A stretch of 64,000 nucleotides of DNA from positions 558,001 to 622,000 of the forward strand of contig BPQB01000009.1 in the NCBI GenBank assembly GCA_019973155.2. The letters run 5' to 3'. The notes beneath the pieces are model-generated. The model saw only the letters and a program-made list of their open reading frames with translations. It made no database searches and had not been told where the DNA came from. The translations under genes were made by a program, and so were the position numbers. The DNA comes from Phanerochaete sordida. Lineage: Eukaryota; Basidiomycota; Agaricomycetes; Polyporales; Phanerochaetaceae. Positions within the stretch are counted from its first letter, which is position 1. Each line of letters opens with the position of its first letter. Positions 15,044-25,483 of the stretch are shown here, piece after piece.

Positions 15044-15129
15044 AGCCCACCGCGGGGGTCGAACCCGCAGCCTTGAGATTGCCCGAGAGCTTAAAAGTCT
15101 CACGCTCTATCCGATTGAGCTAGGCAGGC
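15044..15129 (-). tRNA. tRNA-Lys (anticodon TTT) with a 12-nt intron
   Basis: On the minus strand the acceptor stem GCCTGCC pairs with GGTGGGC (two G-U pairs). The D stem is GCTC/GAGC, the anticodon stem TGAGA/TCTCA and the T arm GCGGG-TTCGACC-CCCGC. The anticodon loop starts CTTTTA with anticodon TTT. Twelve bases (15073-15084 region) interrupt the loop at the canonical position, one base 3' of the anticodon. The mature length is 74 including the discriminator base. TTTT, a Pol III terminator, follows at 15038-15035. The TTT anticodon fits Lys. Confidence 0.9.
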
Positions 15130-15306
15130 TTACCATATGCGTAAATTACTCCAACCATGAATGGGTGCGATAACATTTCCGTGGTACGTCATTTCCACCG
15201 GTTCGTTCCGCGAGAGCGCCGCCGAGTCCCCGCTCGCCGAAAGACGAACCGCCGACAGTCCCAGTCGTCGACACCCCGCGTCCCACCCCGCCCTCCCAGC
15301 CCCGCC

Positions 15307-16276
15307 ATGTCCTTCCAGATCACCCGCTCGCTGCTCACCAAGGTCGCGCGCCCCGCGACCCGCGTCGCCGGCCGCACCGTCGGCCGCCGCGCGATGAGCT
15401 CTGCCCCTGGCGCGCAGGCCAAGTCCGACACGCCCTGGATAGTACGCCCCGCCCGCCCTCCGCGCCGCGCACCCTTTTGCTGAACACAGGGACCGCGGCA
15501 CCCAGATTGGCTCTGCGCTCGTCTTCGGCCCTGCGGTGCGTCGCGCCCGGCTCTCGCTTTTCGCGGTGTGCGCTCACACGACGTCCTGCAGGCTGCGTAC
15601 CTCCTCTCGCCGCCCGCGCAGAAGAAGGCGCACGAGGCCGAGAAGGCGGCCCTCCCCAAGCACAAAACTCCCGACCCCGAGCACGCTCCTGTCCCGCCTG
15701 AGGCTGCCGAGACGCAGTCAAAGCAGGAGACCTCAGTGCGTCTGGTCATTTTGCTACAGCCGATGGGCAACACAGCTAACAGCGGGCAGGGTGTTTCTGA
15801 CGATGAGGGCAACAAGGCCTCTAACGAGGAAGTCGCTGACGCTGTTAACAAGGCTTCGGTGCGTTACACGGTCTGACCCACCTGCCGTTTTATTCATCGC
15901 CCCCTTCCAGGACGAGGATGCACCCAAGACCGCGCAGTACGCCGAGGCTGAGACCTCGAAGCGCGCCGACCCCGAGACCAACGAGGCTGCCAAGGGCACC
16001 GGCTACGACCCGAGCGTCGCACAGAAGGCCGACACCAAGCAGACGGAGGGCAGCTCCGCGGGCGAGACCAAAGACAAGGGCCCACAGGACGTCGGTGGTG
16101 CTCGTGAGCGCGCGAAGGTATGCATCTGTCCACTCTCTGTAGATGCTATTGCTGAAAGTCCTGCATAGTCTGGCCAGGACCCTAACACCTCCTCACAGAC
16201 CGACGATAAGTCCGGCCGGGCGGACGAGAAGCCGAGCTCCGAGGAGAAGAAGGAGTCGGAAAAGAAGTCTGAGTAG
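15307..16276 (+). CDS. Predicted mitochondrial single-pass membrane protein, basidiomycete-conserved
   Basis: The function is unknown. The N-terminus (residues 1-30) is Arg/Ser-rich with no acidic residues (for example RSLLTKVARPATR, then RRAMSS), typical of a mitochondrial presequence. A single hydrophobic helix follows around residues 45-62 (IIGSALVFGPAAAYLLSPP). The remaining 150 or so residues are hydrophilic, Lys/Glu/Ala-rich and probably disordered or coiled, with repeated KADT, ETSKRAD and EEKKESEKKSE-like segments. At least six exons are used. For example, ATA before GTACGC joins ATT after CACCCAG to give TPWIIGSALV. The gene ends at TAG 16274-16276. It starts 178 bases from the divergent tRNA. 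Confidence 0.65.
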
Positions 16277-17210
16277 AGTGCTAATTTGTGGACACTCGCT
16301 GCTCGACCAGCAATGGACTACGAACTCAGAACCAAGTAGCACTCAATCTATTCGTATCTAGCTGTCAAAGTCAAATTGATTTCTGACTGTTCAAGCCAAT
16401 CATTCAGAGCCTTTCAGATGCGTATACAGCGACCGGATGTATCTGCAGCATATCGGTTGACTTGTGACGAATGCGGTCAGTATGCATAGAGTCATGGACT
16501 CGCGTCGTGAGTCTTAGATCACAACGAGGGACTGGGCATCGGAATGGCCAATGGTCGATGCGCATGTCAAGACTGTTCGTACCTCCTGACATCTGCGCAG
16601 AAGGTTCTAATGGAGTGTACATGAGTAGCGGACCTCTGCCGAAGCAAAGCCCCCTCGCAGGCTTTGCACATGAGTGAGTAATACTGCCTCAATGCGATGC
16701 GATGTTCAGACTGCGCACAAAACATAGCTTGGGGCCTCGATAAAGTACGCCGTTGCTCTAATAGCTCGCTTGCAAGCTTACGAAGCTTAGTAATGGACCC
16801 CCCAGACACAGAGCCGCCATTTGTCCCGACAAAAATACAAATTATATTGCAAGCGCTAGAAGGCAGCATTGAGTCCGAGGGCCAAAGGCACGTCTGTGTG
16901 ACCGGTCATTAGAGCTGTTGCAGATAGTATAGATTTGTATAGATGTAATGTGCTTCATTTTCTAGTCTTCTAATAGCGCGAAGGTTGGATCGGCTTACTT
17001 TGACCTGCTTTGCGCCGAACACCGCTGATCCTGATAGGCGACGGCTTCGTGGCGTAAGCCACGTGCAAAATCATGAGGAGCCTCTGTGGCGCTTCCTCTC
17101 CTTCCATCTGCCCTTTCATCCCGCCGCATCCTCGCTCCCATCTTCTCTCCTCCCGCATGTCCTTCAGCCTCCAATCCAATATTTTGCAGCACATTTAGAC
17201 AGCTGCAGCC
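16277..17210. other. Intergenic, no gene recognised
   Basis: No coding signal could be supported. The last 100 bases are CT-rich and probably form the leader of the next gene. Confidence 0.45.
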
Positions 17211-19024
17211 ATGCCCCGCGACCTCCCCGGACTCTACTGGGACGAAGATCGCAAACGCTATTTTCCGCTCTCAGCGCGGCCTGCGGCTCAGAGCCAGGCT
17301 GGCCCGAGCAACCTCGGCCGTTCTGGAGCCTCAAGAACGCCATCAGCACAAGCCTCAGCTACTGGTCAGAGCCTTCAAAGCTCGGGCACGGGTACGCACA
17401 CCCCGCCGCGGAAACGACGGAGGCTGGAGCTCCTTCCCGGTGGCACTCTGGGTCGAGGGCTGGTAGGGCAAGGGCTGCGGTCGAGCATCAACTATGCACA
17501 AGCGAGAGCACATATGGAGTGAGTAATGAAGTTTTGACATTTTTCTCTTTGCTGACGAGGTGACGTGGAAAGCAAAGTCATGACTCATAGTCTCAGCACA
17601 CTATCTGAAGGCAAGCCGTTCTGTCATGGAGACTTCATGTTTTCGTCTATGGATGTGCGTACATTTTGATAGTATTCTCCGCGGTGATTGACCTCGCAGC
17701 GCACTTTGTCGTCTTCCAGGTGTCAGTGGCGGCTGACGGGTCGTTCGTTGCGTCGACCGGCGACAAAGGGGGCTGGCTCCAGACATACACGACAGATAAG
17801 CGAGGGTACCCATATGGAGGCTCAAGAGAACTTTATCTTGGATCTGATGTCACGGCAGTGTGCCGCTCAGATACGCACAGGCTGTGAGTCGTGCGAACGC
17901 TCTTCTCGAATGCGGGCAACTCATGCACGTTTGTGGACAGGGCGGTATCGTTCGGGCCTTCGAGCAAGATTGCGGTCGAGAACATCGCTGAAGATGCAGA
18001 GTATGACATGCCGTTTTCCTCTGTGCTTGACGATATCTACAACGCCCCACCAGGATTTGGAACATCATCAGTATTGGGGACCATCGATGTCACGACGTGC
18101 AAACCGCACACCTCTACGGGAAGAGTCTTGTCCTAGGTAGGAACTTTCCAAGAAGTGAGTCGAGCTTAACTCTAACCCACATTCAAAGGCGCCGCGCGAC
18201 GCGGCATCCTCCTCTCCGACATCCAAGCGGGATGGAGCTTCGACGTGCTGCCTACGGGCAGCGACGTCCTCTCCGTCTTCCAGACCGAGGTGCGCCCCGC
18301 CCCTCCCACCTCCCATACGGCCCACTGACCCCGCGCCAGCACCTCATCTACACAGGCAGCCGCAACGGCGCGATCCAGTGCTTCGACAAGCGGCTGCAGT
18401 CGCGGCAGAAGGGCGCGGAGCTCTTCGGCGGGCGGTACCGCGCGGGCACGCGCTCCATCACGCACCTCGCGCCTGTGCGCGCCGGCGAGCTGCTCGTGGG
18501 CACCATCAAGGGCGACGTACGCATCTCTGCGCAATGTTTTGGTGCGGGTGTGCTGATGACGTGCGCAGCTCGAGCTGCTCGACCTCCGCTTCGCGCGGCA
18601 CACGACGCCGCTCGTGCAGTACGCGGGGCACGTCAACGCGTACAGCACACGCCTGGTACGCGCCGCTCTCCCTTCCCTCCTCTCCTTCCCTCACACCCCA
18701 ACACTGACGAACGCGCAGGGCATCGCCGTCTCGCCCGACGCGTCCCTCCTCTTCGCCGCGGGCCAGGACAACCGCGTGCGCGCGTGGGCGCTGCGCAGCG
18801 GCGAGCCCCTGCTCGCGCCGCCGCCCGGCGCGGGCGCGCACCCCGAGCACCCGGGGTTGCTCAGCCATGCGTTCGGCGACGCGGTCACCGCGCTCTGCGT
18901 CACTGAGGGCGGCGGCGGCGGCGGCGCGGGCGCGGGCGGGACGACGCTCTGGGCCGCGGCGGGGAAGGAGATACACCGGTTCTGGCTCGGGCAGAGGCTT
19001 GGCGAGGGCGTGCTGGGGTATTGA
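17211..19024 (+). CDS. DCAF4/WDR21-like WD40 protein
   Basis: A likely substrate receptor of the CUL4-DDB1 ubiquitin ligase. The start is MPRDLPGLYWDEDRKRYFPL; the LPGxYxDxxxxRYF signature is the hallmark of the DCAF4 N-terminus. A basic disordered segment (PPRKRRRLEL) follows. WD-type strands then appear over several exons: VSVAADGSFVASTGDKGGW near 17720, HLIYTGSRNGAIQCFDKR near 18340, ELLVGTIKGD near 18490, ELLDLRFARH near 18570 and GIAVSPDASLLFAAGQDNRV near 18720, followed by AWALRSGEPL. A Gly-rich insertion (about 18905-18940) sits in the last blade. The protein ends EGVLGY at TGA 19022-19024. About eight short introns are required. The DCAF4 assignment rests on the N-terminal motif and blade count; another WD40 family is possible. 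Confidence 0.6.
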
Positions 19025-19265
19025 CGTCGCGGTCGCGCTCTAGGGTGGGGTTTATTCGTGCAATGCGATGTTCCACTGCGATGTTCCACTGTATTTCTTA
19101 TAGTGCGGTGGGGTATATTAGGGTATATGCTGTGTACAGGTCAAGTACAGTCTGCCAGAAGGGTACACACCAACGGTGCCTACACTAGAAGGAGAACCCT
19201 AAGCCATCTGCAAACGGTCATTCCGAGCCAACCTAGAGGAGGAGCACAAAGAGGACTAGCATGAC

Positions 19266-20667
19266 CTAGAGGACGAGCACCCCAGAATCATCAGCTTCGC
19301 GGTAGCGCCGCAGGGAGGTCTTGCGGGAGGAGCGTGCGAACGGCATCGGTGCGTCTTCATCATCAGGCGTCACGGCTTCGTCCTCGTCGCTTTCTTCTTC
19401 TTCCTCGTCCACATCTTCCAGCGTAGACCGGGCGGCGGCGACGTAGTAATTAGGCTCTGTGAAGGGCGGGCTGCCGTCAGGCGCAAGACCCCGCGCTTTG
19501 TGAGGACACATTGAGCAAACGATTTGCAGATCAGAGAAGTAGAACTCTATGCACGCACCACGCCACGTCGAATTCCCTCCTGACATTCCCGCCAGCGCAC
19601 GAGCAATGTCGAACTTCGGCGTCATCGCAGCGAGCTGTGCGAGCGGCATCTGCAGCGCGACGGCGCAGGGCGCTTCGTCGGGCGAGGGCGGGCGCACAGG
19701 CGCAGGGTCCTCTAGATTCGGCAGCCCCAGCGCGAAGCAGCCGTCGGCGCCAAGACCAGGGAGCTCGAGCCCCAGAGCAGAGAGCATGCCAGACTGCAGC
19801 ACCGGCGAGTTCTGAGCGAAGGTAAGCGGAGACGGGCGCGCAAGGAGCGCAGAGGGGGGCGCAGGAGCCCCGGCGACTTCGTGCAGACGGTTGATGAGGC
19901 GGTCGATGCCGGCGTAGTCGAGAGCAGGGGACGCGTCGTGGACGTCGCTAGCCGGGGAGCCGTCTTCAGAGGAGGGGCTGTACTCGATGGAGCCGGTAGA
20001 GGGGGACGCGTCTTCTGGATACTGCAGGCTAGCGAGCGCGGGGTCCATCGCAGACGCGCGTCGCGCGAGGAGCGCGCTGATGGGCGGGCGAGAGAACACT
20101 GGCTGCGGCTCCAAGCCGTCCGCAATCTCCATGTCCAGGTACAGCTCGAGCCCAGAGTGGTAGGGGTGGGAAGCAGAGGAGGGCAGCACGGGCGCAGAGT
20201 ACGCGCGGCCGAGGTCTGGGCGCGCGGGCAGCGGGCCCTGCGACGTGTTCGACAGCAGGACGTCGAAGTGTGGCAGGAGGGAGCCAGAGGAGCCGGGGTC
20301 CGAGAGCGGCGAGTCGGGCATAAACAGCGGGCCCGCAGGCGCGGTGCGCGACTTGTTCTTGCAGCGCCTGCGGCTGAGCCATTTGCGGATCCACTTTGCT
20401 TCGCTGTCGAGGCGGAGCAGTCAGTAGGATACGGCAAGTAGAGAATACTGGCACGAACAGCCCCGTCTGTTCTGCGGCGAGCAGGATATCCTCCTTGCCG
20501 GCGTGTCCTCGGGAGCGCACATGCAGGGTTTCGAGTACGACTAGCTGCGCCTTGCTCGCCGTCGTTCTAGAATGAGTCGGAGCATGGCGCAATAACTCGG
20601 ATTCTAGATCTGCAGAGTCGACGTAAAGCCCGACGAAGACGTGAGAACCCGCGGGAGGTGGCGCCAT
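19266..20667 (-). CDS. Divergent homeodomain protein
   Basis: A probable DNA-binding regulator. The ATG is at 20667. A homeodomain-like segment starts near residue 33: RTTASKAQLVVLETL (helix 1) and EDILLAAEQTGL (helix 2). Helix 3, EAKWIRKWLSRRRCKNK, appears after a 55-bp intron (20404-20458, donor GTTCGT) that restores the frame. Position 48 is Trp, but 49 is Leu and 51 is Arg instead of the usual Phe and Asn. The C-terminal 330 residues are Ser/Pro-rich and disordered. They include an acidic stretch (DVDEEEEESDEDE) and end ADDSGVLVL at 19266. A second in-frame 63-bp intron is likely near 19494-19556. The product is about 427-448 residues. The gene is convergent with the DCAF4-like gene. Confidence 0.6.
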
Positions 20668-21196
20668 AGCTTTGCGACAGTGTGACAAGGCAGCAGAGAT
20701 GGTGGTTGTAAGCGAAAGAGAGGTGAAGGGAGATGCAAGGAAGTCTGTCGCGTCAGGGACTTCGAGAGGCGCGCAAATCGGAGCAGGGATGGCTGGCCCG
20801 ATCTGCACGCAGCCGATATTTCAGCGTTCCCATCTCGCGATCCAAGCCCGCCATTGCCAAGAGACCATTGCCACCAACCATGCGACTGCCGAGCTCGACA
20901 TTTTCGACACTACGGACTGTGAGAAGGTGAACAGCGAGCTGTCGGGCTTCGAGCACTTGTCCGTGACACCACAGAGCACACACGAGAAGTCTGAATGGTA
21001 CAGTGCCGACACGGCTCATCGAGAGAGTCAAACGTGCTTCGGCAATGTCTGCCTTCGTAAACAGACCAGATCATGGATCGCGATACATTGGTACATGCAA
21101 GGGACCAGATCGCTATGACCTCGCGATCGCACCTACAGACACGTCAGTCAGCCGCCAGCGGATGTATTGCAGGCGAAATGGCTCACCTCCTAACTC
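20668..21196. other. Intergenic, promoter of the homeodomain gene
   Basis: No independent gene is supported. If the last intron of the neighbouring minus-strand gene is real, that gene extends to about 21117. Confidence 0.4.
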
Positions 21197-22435
21197 ACGT
21201 CTTCAACTTACAGACTATCCACCTTCCTTCAGCACCGTCTTTAGGTCTGAGCTCTGCCCGGGAAACCCTCTCTGTAAGCCAATCGTCCAGCAGCTGTTCG
21301 TCGCTCTTCTTGTCGTCGTTGGGGGCCACGCGTCGTAGCAGCAAGCATCGAAGGAGCCAGTCCCGAGTGAACGTGGATGCAGGAGCGTCGGTGGGCTTGG
21401 GGCACGACAGCTCCCGATACGCGCTCCGAAGGATGGTCCAGGTGGTGTCCCTTGCTCGGGATCGAATTGAGTCCAGCAGACCACAAAGTGCTTCCAAAGC
21501 GAGGTCGGATGGTGCGCCAGGCTTTGGTTCGTTCGCAGGTCGTGCGCTGGCGGAACCTAAAGCAGTCTCGACTGCCCCGCGCTCCGTAAGGCGCTCGAGC
21601 CTGGAGTAGCTGTGTTGCCGCAAGGCGCGAGTGAGATCCCGGAGCCATTGTCGGATGCCGTCAGGTATGAGTCCCTTTGGCACGTAGTCTAGGTGTTCCC
21701 CGTATCGACTCTGCGACGGATAGGCCACGAGAAGATAGTATAAAAGCGATGCAGTCACTGCTGCTGGGCACGTCGGTGGTGGGCGAGACTGCGACTTGTA
21801 TAGACCGGGAATGAGAAGGGAGATGGCAGACGTCGCGTCTTTTGGCGATGAGAAGAGGATGGCCGAATACATCGATGTCTCGCACACTATGAGATGATGA
21901 GTACTGCGGCTTCGCCACATCGTGGATGAGCTTACCTTCAACTGCGAATGTATCACTCCGCTTCGTGGCTAGGATCGCCTCGCGGAGCTTTCCTGAGATC
22001 AAATATGTTAGCTTCGCTCTCTCTCGACCACGCCCATCACATACGAAAGAGTATGCAGATATTCCCTCGCATCTCATCCCGATGTTTTGCGTCTTCAGGG
22101 ACACGCCCGGAAGGGTACCGCTTCCAGCAATCATCGACCTGTACAGCAATTATTACGGACAACCTAGACGGCTGAGGGAGCAGGCGCACCTTTCCCTGTA
22201 TAAAGTCGCGATACTCTTCTTGCAGTTTGAAATCTCTCAGCCTATCATGCTAGGGCATATCACGACCAATTCTCGCGGCTAGCAGACAAGCTACTCACGC
22301 GTCTCCGTCCTTCTCCAATCCACTACTCCGACTGACGGACGCGACAAGCTCCATGCGCCGCTTCGCAGGCGGCTCATACTTCCTCTGTGCTCGCTGTGGC
22401 TGCGATTGCTGCTGCTGCTGGCGGCGCGGCGGCAT
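21197..22435 (-). CDS. SAC3/GANP-like helical protein
   Basis: The ATG at 22435 starts a Gln/Arg-rich N-terminus (MPPRRQQQQQ, YEPPAKRRMEL). Splicing joins LRDFKLQEEYRDFIQGK, then VDDCWKRYPSGRVPEDAKHR, ILFRKLREAILATKR, TFAVEVCETSMYSAILF, YVPKGLIPDGIRQWLRDL and a C-terminal LLDDWLTERVSRAELR segment. The FAVEVxET...LIPGLY pattern and the helical C-terminus resemble SAC3/GANP/Thp3 PCI-type proteins of mRNA export and splicing. That similarity is by eye and weak; the protein may belong to another conserved fungal family. About five exons are used. The frame stops at 21195-21197 after VCKLKT. A perfect GTAAGT in that last codon run could instead splice to a stop near 21117. Confidence 0.5.
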
Positions 22436-22505
22436 GCTGGTGGTGGTCGCGGTGCAAGATGCAGGAGTGCGGGCGCGCGGCGCGGCGCAATGACGTGCGG
22501 AGATC

Positions 22506-23686
22506 ATGCCCGTCTCGTCCTTTTCCATGATCTACTGCGATCCTGACTCTGGTGCCTGCTACGTGTACCCACCCGACGACATGACCATCGACCTTGCTGC
22601 CGCGAAGGCCCTCGACGCCGCGCCGCCCGCCCTCACGCCCGCCGACGTGCCCCTGCGCGAGGGCCCGCCGACGCGCGAGGAGCTCCTCGTGCACTACCCG
22701 GCGCGGTTCATCTGGCAGCAGCTGAAGTGCTTCGTCAACTCTGGGTGAGTGGAGAGTGCGGGGTGCCTGTCGGAGGTGCTGATTGCCCTGCGCGAAGCGA
22801 TCTGGGGCTGCTGAAGCGGGACAAGAAGCTACAGCAGCGGTACGATCTCTGGACAGTCGGTGTCAGAGCGAAGTACGGATCCATGGGTGTGTGGTGCTTT
22901 AGTTTATCAAAGGAGCCGCAGATTCTCATGCCACATGCAGTCAGCTACCTGAAGACCTACAGATTGCAGTGGGGCAAACCCGATGCGCGATCGCTGCTGC
23001 CCTCGTCCCTCCCCGGGCTGACGACCCCGAAGGAGGCCTCAGATGTAGGCGAACCCCAGGCTGAGCCTGAGCTCCCGCCCAACGTCCCGCCATACTTCAC
23101 GGCCGACACGTCGCCAGAGCTGATCAGCATCATCATGAACGACTGGCCATACTCCGGTGCGCGTTGTCCGCACAGCTGGGGTCCCACCCACCACTGACAG
23201 TTCGCTTCTCAGTCCCGCCCGAGGTCGAGCACGCCCTTATCTGGACGCGGATACCCGCGATCCCGACTGACCTTCCGGAGACCATCCGTCCGCGCGTCGA
23301 GCAGGACGGACTCTGGGGCTTCACGGGCACGACTTCCGCCCCGCCGTCGCCGTCTCTGCTGCCGAGCTTCCTGCCCGCGCTCGCCGACTGGGGTGTCACG
23401 ATGGACAAGCTCGTTCGCTCGCCCAAGGGTTCCGAAGAGGAGGACGAGCTCGTCAGGCAGGCTGGCACGCAGATCGAGACGTTCATCAAGCGTAAGTGGG
23501 TCGAGCGCGAGTGGGAGACCGCATGGTTCGTCAACCCTCCGGTGAGTGCCTGATTGTATGCGCCCTTCCCGAGGTGGTGCTCATCGAGGTGTCCAGCGTC
23601 TGCAAAGCGTGCCCGGGCTGGCACACATACACGTCTTCGCGAGGCGCAAGACTCCAGAGGAAGTCGCCGCCTGGCAGGATTTGTAA
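22506..23686 (+). CDS. DUF3605 domain protein
   Basis: A fungal protein family of unknown biochemical role. The ATG at 22506 lies only 70 bases from the divergent start at 22435. Exon 1 encodes SFSMIYCDPDSGACYVYP and ends FVNSG before GTGAGT. Later exons give LLKRDKKLQQRYDLW, ILMPHAVSYLKTYRLQWGK, IIMNDWPYS joined to VPPEVEHALIWTRIPAIP, and a final conserved block EREWETAWFVNPP joined to LQSVPGLAHIHVFARR. The NDWPYSxPxxxEHxLxWxR and AHxHVFxR motifs are the DUF3605 hallmarks. It ends VAAWQDL at TAA 23684-23686. Five or six exons give roughly 300 residues. Confidence 0.78.
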
Positions 23687-23901
23687 CTTGGACTCGACGG
23701 ACATCCCTGGACTTTACGCCTAGTGCTCATCTTAGATAGATAGAAACGCAGCGACACCGCGTCGAATGCCTGCTTGCATGGACATTGATTGTTAATAGCA
23801 CTAGTACATCCTACACCCCGAGCGAGCAGCTACCCAGTAGAAAATGCAACTTGCCACCACGAAAGGATCTATAGATACAACGGACATCCCTCCGCAGCCG
23901 C

Positions 23902-25162
23902 TCAAGCCTTGATAGACACCTTCCCCATGAGCTCTGCCAACGCGTCATCTTCTGCCTTGGAGGCAACCTGCTTCGGTTCGGACGACTCGGAGGGGACTGG
24001 CGGCCTCGACTCCTGCTCCGGCTCGCGGTCTTCCTCTTCCTCCTCCTCCTCTTCTTCCTCGTCATCATCATCGGTAACGAGCTTGCCGCCACGACCCTTG
24101 AGAACGCGGCGCAAAATTTCGAGACCTTCGTCGTCTTCCTCGATGTCGTTCCACTGGAGCTCGAGCAGCCTGAGCATGCCAAGGCCGGACTCAACGCCAT
24201 CCGAGAGCAGCTGGTACGTCTGCGTGTCGAAGTTGTTGTTCTGCAGGCGGAGGGTGGCGAGGTTCGGGTTCGAGCCGTCCGCGAGGGTCTCGACGATCGG
24301 CGAGATGTCGCCCTCCTTCGCGAGGTGGCAGTCCGAGAGGTTGAGCGTGTGCAGCGCGGGCCACTGCGCGAGCACCTCCGCCATCGCCTTCGAGCCGATG
24401 TCGCCGAACGTGTTGTCTTCGAGGTCGAGCAGCTGCAGGCCCGTGCAGGCGGAGATGCCGCGCATGAGCTCGGCGATGCCGTCCATGCGGATGCCGTTCT
24501 GCGGCATGCGGATCTCGGTGAGCCCGCCGTGCGCGCGGAACGCCGCTGCCCACGCGCTCGCGGAGCCGTCCTCAAGACGGTTGCGCCCGCAGATGACGGT
24601 GCGCAGGTTCGAGGGCTTGCCCTCCTTCTTCGAGAGCAGCGCGGACTGCAGGAGCGCGTCGGCGATGACCGCGCCGCCGGCGGGGCCGAGGCCGTTGTTG
24701 TTGAGCTTGAGGATCTGGAAGGAGCGGTTGGTGGTGAGGAAGGGGACCATCGGGTCGACGGAGCGTCCGCCGAAGGCGTTGTCGCTCAGGTTAATCTCGA
24801 CGAGCGACGTCTTGTCCTTGAGAGCATCGCATATCGCGGACAGTGCTTGTGGGATCTCGGTGATGAGGCGACCCGTGAAGATGTCTGCAAAGTCGGCTAC
24901 CTATACGCGATCGAGATATGACTACATGAGTTTCAGTGGCGCCACAGTATCGACCAGGAGCGCGGCGCACCTTCAGCACTTTGGTCTTCTCGAGAAATTC
25001 TGCTAACGCTTGCGCAGCCTCAATGCCAATGGTGTTACCACCCAGGTGAATTTCCTCCACCACCTCTGGATCATACTCGGCGAGATGGGGCGCGATGTCT
25101 TCGCGGGTATTGAGCTTCAGTCCAGCCCCGTGAAGCGAAAGGTTTCTAGGGTTGGCGACCAT
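23902..25162 (-). CDS. rna1: RanGAP, GTPase-activating protein of Ran (Rna1)
   Basis: Activates GTP hydrolysis by Ran in the cytoplasm and so sets the direction of nuclear transport. The start is MVANPRNLSLHGAGLKL at 25162. Leucine-rich repeats follow in RanGAP order: EEIHLGGNTIG, VEINLSDNAFGGRSV, ILKLNNNGLGPAGG, TVICGRNRLEDGSA, IRMPQNGIRMDG, LLDLEDNTFGDIGSKA, TLNLSDCHLAKEG, TLRLQNNNFD and LELQWNDIEED. The catalytic-Arg-containing GRNRLE loop is intact. A long Asp/Glu run and a short tail ending MGKVSIKA complete the normal fungal RanGAP plan of about 390 residues. Two introns interrupt the region 24880-24980. Its acidic run creates an antisense poly-Ser frame that is not a gene. Confidence 0.92.
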
Positions 25163-25483
25163 ACTGTTCTAGAGCGTAAAAAGTGCGGGATACGGGTATG
25201 AAGCGTGTAAGGGCGTGATGAGATGGTGGTCGTAAAGAGAAATGTGAGGATCCGCTCCGCTGGAACACGCGAAGTCGCGCGCAAGTTCCTTGATTAGACG
25301 CCGGCGGTAAGATGTCTAGCTCTTTTTGCTGCACGCGGTAGTGTGGGTTATTTATAGTCAAGGTATAGAGTAAGAAACAGCCAGTGTACAGTACAGTAGC
25401 AAATAACAGAAGACGAGTGTATGGAAGAGGGGAATATGCTGATTTAGCACTCATAAATACCAGAACGTCCAGAGAGAGGTATT
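25163..25483. other. Spacer between tandem minus-strand genes
   Basis: Contains the rna1 promoter and the 3' flank of the Rad60-like gene. No coding signal is seen. Confidence 0.5.

Noticed and set aside
23789..25006. Open plus-strand frame of 405 codons rich in serine
   Set aside because: It lies antisense to the clearly conserved RanGAP gene; the poly-Ser run is the complement of its poly-Asp/Glu codons.
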